From an uncultured Bacteroidota bacterium (GTDB lineage: Bacteria; Bacteroidota; Rhodothermia; Rhodothermales; UBA10348): a stretch of DNA of 9,959 nucleotides. The translations under genes were made by a program, and so were the position numbers. Below are positions 6,685 to 9,959 of the stretch, in pieces. The stretch covers positions 1 to 9,959 of the forward strand of contig CALBJU010000059.1 of NCBI GenBank assembly GCA_937893205.1, given 5' to 3'. Below the pieces are notes generated by a model. It was not told where the DNA came from, ran no database searches, and was given only the letters and a program-made list of their open reading frames with translations. The first letter of the stretch is position 1. Each line of letters opens with the position of its first letter.

Positions 6685-7611
6685 TCAGGCCGTTTCCCGA
6701 ACAGGCACAGGGGTCAGCCATCCGTGCGGATCGTTACCGCGGTGGACGATGTCGAAAAACGCCGTCTGCAGTCGGCTGGTTATTTCCCCACGACGACCCT
6801 CACCAACAACGTGGTGGTCGATAGATCTGACCGGCGTCACTTCAGCGGCAGTTCCGGTAAAAAACACCTCGTCGGCAATGTAGAGTGCCTCTCTGGGAAT
6901 GCTCGCCTCAACAATTGAAAGGCCCATATCGCGCGCCAGCGTCATGATACTGTCGCGGGTAATCCCGGGTAGAATGGACATCGTGACGGGTGCGGTGTAG
7001 AGCACACCATTTTTTACCAGGAATAAATTTTCTCCAGAGCCTTCGGCAAGATGACCGTCGGTGCTGAGCATGATTCCTTCCGTGAAACCGCTCAGTACTG
7101 CGTCCATTTTGACCAGACCCGCATTCAAATAATTCCCGCCGGCTTTTGCCATGGAGGGGAAAGTGTTCGGGGCCATGCGATTCCAGGACGCCACGTGGAC
7201 ATCAACTCCGTTTTCGAGCGCCTCTGCTCCCAAATATGCTCCCCACTCCCACACAGCGATGATCGTATCTACCGGATTATTGTAGGGATTGACGCCCATC
7301 GCGCCCATTCCCCGGAACGAAAGAGGTCGAATGTAGCATTCGTCAAGACCGGAACGAACAATAGTATCTATGACCGCCTGCTCGAGTTCTTCGCGCGAGT
7401 ATCCAAGATCCATGCGATAGATTCGCCCTGAATCGATGAGACGCTGCATGTGCTCTGGATGGCGAAAAATGGCCGATCCTTTATCCGTCTTATAACAACG
7501 AATCCCTTCAAAAATTGACGAGCCGTAATGCAAGGCATGTGTGAGCACGTGCACGGTTGCGTCTTCGAACGGGACAAATTCCCCATTGACCCAGATATCA
7601 GCTTTGGTCAT
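6685..7611 (-). CDS. ilvE: Branched-chain amino-acid aminotransferase (class IV PLP-dependent)
   Basis: This 308-residue cytoplasmic enzyme has about the length of E. coli IlvE. It transfers the amino group between glutamate and the 2-keto acids of leucine, isoleucine and valine, as the last step of their biosynthesis or the first of their breakdown. Fold-type IV PLP features are clear. HALHYGSSIFEGIRCY (about 25-40) is the N-terminal family block. YIRPLSFRGMG (93-103) is typical of the ilvE branch. K156 in PSMAKAGGNYLNA is the predicted PLP lysine. EGSGENLF (190-197) and LPGITRDSI (214-222) complete the cofactor-binding loops. The FRGMGAMGVNP segment and the overall pattern favour ilvE over D-amino-acid aminotransferase or aminodeoxychorismate lyase. 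The ATG is preceded by GAGAG about 7 bases upstream. The gene stands alone, with no other ilv or leu gene nearby. It converges with the propeller genes and is separated from the upstream operon by a terminator. Confidence 0.95.
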   Translation of the reverse strand: MTKADIWVNGEFVPFEDATVHVLTHALHYGSSIFEGIRCYKTDKGSAIFRHPEHMQRLIDSGRIYRMDLGYSREELEQAVIDTIVRSGLDECYIRPLSFRGMGAMGVNPYNNPVDTIIAVWEWGAYLGAEALENGVDVHVASWNRMAPNTFPSMAKAGGNYLNAGLVKMDAVLSGFTEGIMLSTDGHLAEGSGENLFLVKNGVLYTAPVTMSILPGITRDSIMTLARDMGLSIVEASIPREALYIADEVFFTGTAAEVTPVRSIDHHVVGEGRRGEITSRLQTAFFDIVHRGNDPHGWLTPVPVRETA

Positions 7612-7719
7612 TCGTACTCTCTTTTATTCGGCGATAGGGTGGGAAGAAACCAGAATGGTTCGGGCTCGCGGAGTCAGCAACTGCTCAGCAATCGCCACGC
7701 GACGTTATCGAACTGAAAA

Positions 7720-7746
7720 CGGCCCGGAAAGGTCCTTTCCGGGCCG
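7720..7746 (-). terminator. Rho-independent terminator of the TonB receptor/DUF4249 unit
   Basis: The sequence is a 27-base palindrome with one central base. Arms CGGCCCGGAAAGG and CCTTTCCGGGCCG match over 13 bases, giving a GC-rich stem with a small loop. On the minus strand it is followed by TTTT (complement of 7716-7719). It lies 45 bases after the stop of the DUF4249 gene and about 110 bases before the ilvE start, so it should isolate ilvE from read-through. Being nearly perfectly palindromic it could also be a protein-binding site, but the position favours a terminator. Confidence 0.75.
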
Positions 7747-7791
7747 CCAGATATTGCCGCCTGCTGCCTATTTCAAGATTGCTCTCGCGCG

Positions 7792-8727
7792 CTATCGCTT
7801 GCCTGGATAGGTATAACCAATCAGAGAGGTGATTTGTGGACTGAGGGTCCACTCAAACGAATACTGGTTGAGGGAGCCAAAAAATCCAAAGCCATTGTTC
7901 ACGTTGGAGAACGTCCCAGGCTGCACGAGCACCTCGCGATCAAACACTCCGTCTGGCGGACGCCACGAATCATCGGTCATGGTGAGTCGCATCCCGACGG
8001 ACATCAGGAACGGCGCTGACGAATCCGACAACCCAAGTTCTTTGGTGACGTCTTCCTTGTCATTAGTTAATCGGACGAGAACCTCCCACTTGTTGCCCTG
8101 AACAACCTGACCATATTTGTCATCCACATTACCATACGTTAGGACCGCCATCAGGAAGGGCAGGCTTGGCGAGGAGTTCAGAAATCTATACCAGACCTCA
8201 ACTCGAAATGGCCGAAAGTCGATGTTCGACCAGCGAACTTTCTGGAACACCGCCGCAGTGGAAATGGTCGGGTCATCCAGTTCTACGCCTGTTATCAGGG
8301 GTATCGTGGTCGAGGCGCTCGACTGGACGCCGTCCGATCTACTGATAGTGAGATCATAGGTCCACCCCGGTACAGGTCGAAAGGAAGCGTGGAACACGTG
8401 CCCTACTGAACCATCATTGTACGTGATGAGAGAATCCTGCCAGACGACAGTCTGGCCGGTTTCGACCTCAAATGTCGTAACACTCGCGTCGATCGTGGTA
8501 TTTCCCAGGTCCGCAAAGTCGGTTCGAAGAGGAATAACGCGGACAAACTGCTCCTCAGCAGCGGTGTCCAGATATCCGAAAACGGTGAAGTAGCGGTCTT
8601 CCTCGACAAAGGGATTTACGGACTCTTCGCAACCCATCACGAACAGGACCGATACAAGAAGCCCCAACGGAGCGAGCGTTCGAAGTCTCGACCCGCGAAA
8701 AATATTTCCAATTTTCAGGGTAGGCAT
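7792..8727 (-). CDS. DUF4249 family outer-membrane lipoprotein
   Basis: This 311-residue protein has a lipoprotein signal. There are basic residues near the N-terminus, a hydrophobic core LGLLVSVLFV and a lipobox ending MGC at C33, followed by acidic residues (EES). In Bacteroidota, acidic residues close to the lipidated cysteine often accompany export to the cell surface. The segment after the cysteine (NPFVEEDRYFTVFGYLDTAAEEQFVRVIPLR) fits the start of DUF4249 proteins. These are found next to TonB-dependent receptors in this phylum and are thought to be their surface or periplasmic partners, though their biochemical role is not established. Here the ATG overlaps the receptor's stop codon by one base (TAATG), so the two are translated together. 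A strong terminator follows the gene. The family call rests on the N-terminal pattern and the context; the substrate is unknown. Confidence 0.82.
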   Translation of the reverse strand: MPTLKIGNIFRGSRLRTLAPLGLLVSVLFVMGCEESVNPFVEEDRYFTVFGYLDTAAEEQFVRVIPLRTDFADLGNTTIDASVTTFEVETGQTVVWQDSLITYNDGSVGHVFHASFRPVPGWTYDLTISRSDGVQSSASTTIPLITGVELDDPTISTAAVFQKVRWSNIDFRPFRVEVWYRFLNSSPSLPFLMAVLTYGNVDDKYGQVVQGNKWEVLVRLTNDKEDVTKELGLSDSSAPFLMSVGMRLTMTDDSWRPPDGVFDREVLVQPGTFSNVNNGFGFFGSLNQYSFEWTLSPQITSLIGYTYPGKR

Positions 8728-9959
8728 TACTTGAATTCCAGTTTTAAGCCGACGGTCGGGATAAGGGGGAGCTGATTCACGCGGCGAAGCGTGAAGAGGT
8801 CCAGATAAAACAGATTTTTACGATCGTACGCGTTAATAACGCCGGTCTGGACCGTCAGGAACGTAGTAGGTCCGACCCGGAATTCGCGATCCAGCGACAG
8901 ATCCAGACGGTGATAGGTCGGAAGCCGCCCAGTGTAAGGTCTTCCGTAAAGAACGCGTTCGTCTCCCGGTACCTCGGTGACCGACACCAGGCTGTCAAGC
9001 AACACAAATCGATCGAACCCGAGGGATTCGTTGAACGGAAGCCCCGATCCAAACTGCCAGCGCGCTGTAAAATTGAAGCCCTTCACCCTGATCGCGGTCA
9101 TCACATTGATCTGGTCTTTGCGATCGTGCGGTGGGGGGTAGTTGACCTCTGCTTCCCCGGTGAGGAGCTGAAGTGCGCGCGCCGTGGTCGAGTATTCCAC
9201 CTCCGCCCTACCCCAACTGATCGTTGTCTGAAAGGCGTCCGAGCTGCCCAGTTCGATTCTGAGGTCGAACCCCTGGACCGTACCGTCTGCATGCTGGATA
9301 TTTGTATTGAACCGGGGGAAGGCTGTCCACTCCGGAACGATCAGGTTTGAGAGTGTCTTGTAAAAGCCTTCCGCTGAGAATCGAAGCCACGAATTGGGTT
9401 CAATCCGGTATCCTACTATCACATGTTTTGCTTCTGGAATCACACCGAAAGGAGAGGCCGTCCAGGCGGTGAAGATGTCTCCAGCATCACGCCTGTCGTT
9501 GAGTCCTGTCACTTCCTGGTGGTAGATTCCGCCTGCCGTTGAAAATCGGTGTATTCCGGTGTTCCAAACAACTCGAAATCGCGGCTCAATGAATGACTCG
9601 CTTTTGCTGGGAAACGTCTGAAGTCGAATACCAGGTGTAATCGTGAGGCCTTCCACCGGCTTGAGTTCAGGCTCGAAGTAAGCCCCTACCTCTGTAATGA
9701 ACTCCGTTTTCAGGTCGACATTCTGGAACGCTCCCCCCAGATTGGCCTCAAGCCTCGATGAACTCAGGAAAAATCCCCAGTTGAAATTGGACGTCCCGAC
9801 GTAGTGGGTAATGTTTGTTGAAAACGAGAAGAGAGACGCCGTAGTGGTCCGCTCAGGATTCCCCGGAAGACCAAACTCGTTCTGCAGTGTCGAATAATTG
9901 ATCAGTATTTCCGCAAAGACTGGCAGCGTTGCGGGCAGGAAAATGAAACGTGTTCCAAC
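8727..9959 (-). CDS. TonB-dependent outer-membrane receptor, C-terminal barrel (partial, 5' end outside window)
   Basis: The frame is open from the right edge of the window to the TAA at 8727-8729, giving 410 visible residues. The GTG at 9656 is an internal valine (KPVEGLTITPG), not the start. The visible part looks like the beta-barrel of a TonB-dependent receptor, with repeated amphipathic strands. Examples are LTITPGIRLQTFPS, FIEPRFRVVWNTG, FSTAGGIYHQEVTGLND and the closing YDRKNLFYLDLFTLRRVNQLPLIPTVGLKLEFK region, whose last strand ends the protein as expected for a barrel. TVQGFDLRIELGSSD, FTARWQFGSGLPFNE and YHRLDLSLDREF are typical of late strands in this family. The plug domain and signal peptide must lie upstream, outside the window. 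The stop overlaps the DUF4249 start, so the pair forms one uptake module powered by TonB-ExbBD. The ligand cannot be inferred. Confidence 0.88.
   Translation of the reverse strand, partial: VGTRFIFLPATLPVFAEILINYSTLQNEFGLPGNPERTTTASLFSFSTNITHYVGTSNFNWGFFLSSSRLEANLGGAFQNVDLKTEFITEVGAYFEPELKPVEGLTITPGIRLQTFPSKSESFIEPRFRVVWNTGIHRFSTAGGIYHQEVTGLNDRRDAGDIFTAWTASPFGVIPEAKHVIVGYRIEPNSWLRFSAEGFYKTLSNLIVPEWTAFPRFNTNIQHADGTVQGFDLRIELGSSDAFQTTISWGRAEVEYSTTARALQLLTGEAEVNYPPPHDRKDQINVMTAIRVKGFNFTARWQFGSGLPFNESLGFDRFVLLDSLVSVTEVPGDERVLYGRPYTGRLPTYHRLDLSLDREFRVGPTTFLTVQTGVINAYDRKNLFYLDLFTLRRVNQLPLIPTVGLKLEFK

Noticed and set aside
8727..9656. Start of the TonB receptor at the GTG at 9656
   Set aside because: The reading frame continues without a stop to the end of the window with barrel-like sequence, so this valine codon is internal.

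Overview
The window looks like chromosomal DNA of a member of the Bacteroidota/Rhodothermota (FCB) lineage, probably a Rhodothermales- or Balneolales-like marine or saline bacterium. Three things support this: a secreted protein with a C-terminal type IX secretion (T9SS/Por) sorting domain, a TonB-dependent receptor followed by a DUF4249 lipoprotein, and start sites that mostly lack a strong Shine-Dalgarno sequence. The GC content is moderately high, which argues against typical low-GC Flavobacteriia. The lineage call is inference; no rRNA or marker gene is present.

Left part (1-2741, minus strand): a small catabolic operon. A Gfo/Idh/MocA-family dehydrogenase (2741 to 1575) is followed after 2 bases by a sugar-phosphate isomerase/epimerase-type TIM barrel (1572 to 574), and after about 100 bases by a small four-helix membrane protein (472 to 137). 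The first two genes probably act in sequence on a sugar or polyol: oxidation first, then isomerisation, dehydration or elimination. The substrate cannot be read from the sequence.

Middle (2742-6564): the operon's leader contains five helically phased 10-bp blocks. Next to it, on the plus strand, is the 3' half of a queuosine-precursor transporter (YhhQ family) with no usable start codon, so it is a gene remnant. Two tandem plus-strand genes follow, encoding seven-repeat FG-GAP/VCBS beta-propeller proteins that align blade by blade. The first carries an added fibronectin-III-like region and a T9SS sorting domain. The second has a signal peptide but stops right after the propeller.

Right part (6565-9959, minus strand): a complete branched-chain amino-acid aminotransferase (ilvE) converges on the propeller pair. 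Upstream of it lies a strong palindromic terminator that ends a second minus-strand unit, made of a TonB-dependent receptor (5' end beyond the window) and a DUF4249 lipoprotein joined by a TAATG stop/start overlap. This pair is expected to be an outer-membrane uptake module.

No tRNA, rRNA, CRISPR array, transposase or phage gene was seen. The most interesting points are the duplicated propeller pair that differs in its secretion signal, the truncated yhhQ remnant beside the catabolic operon, and the phased repeat leader.
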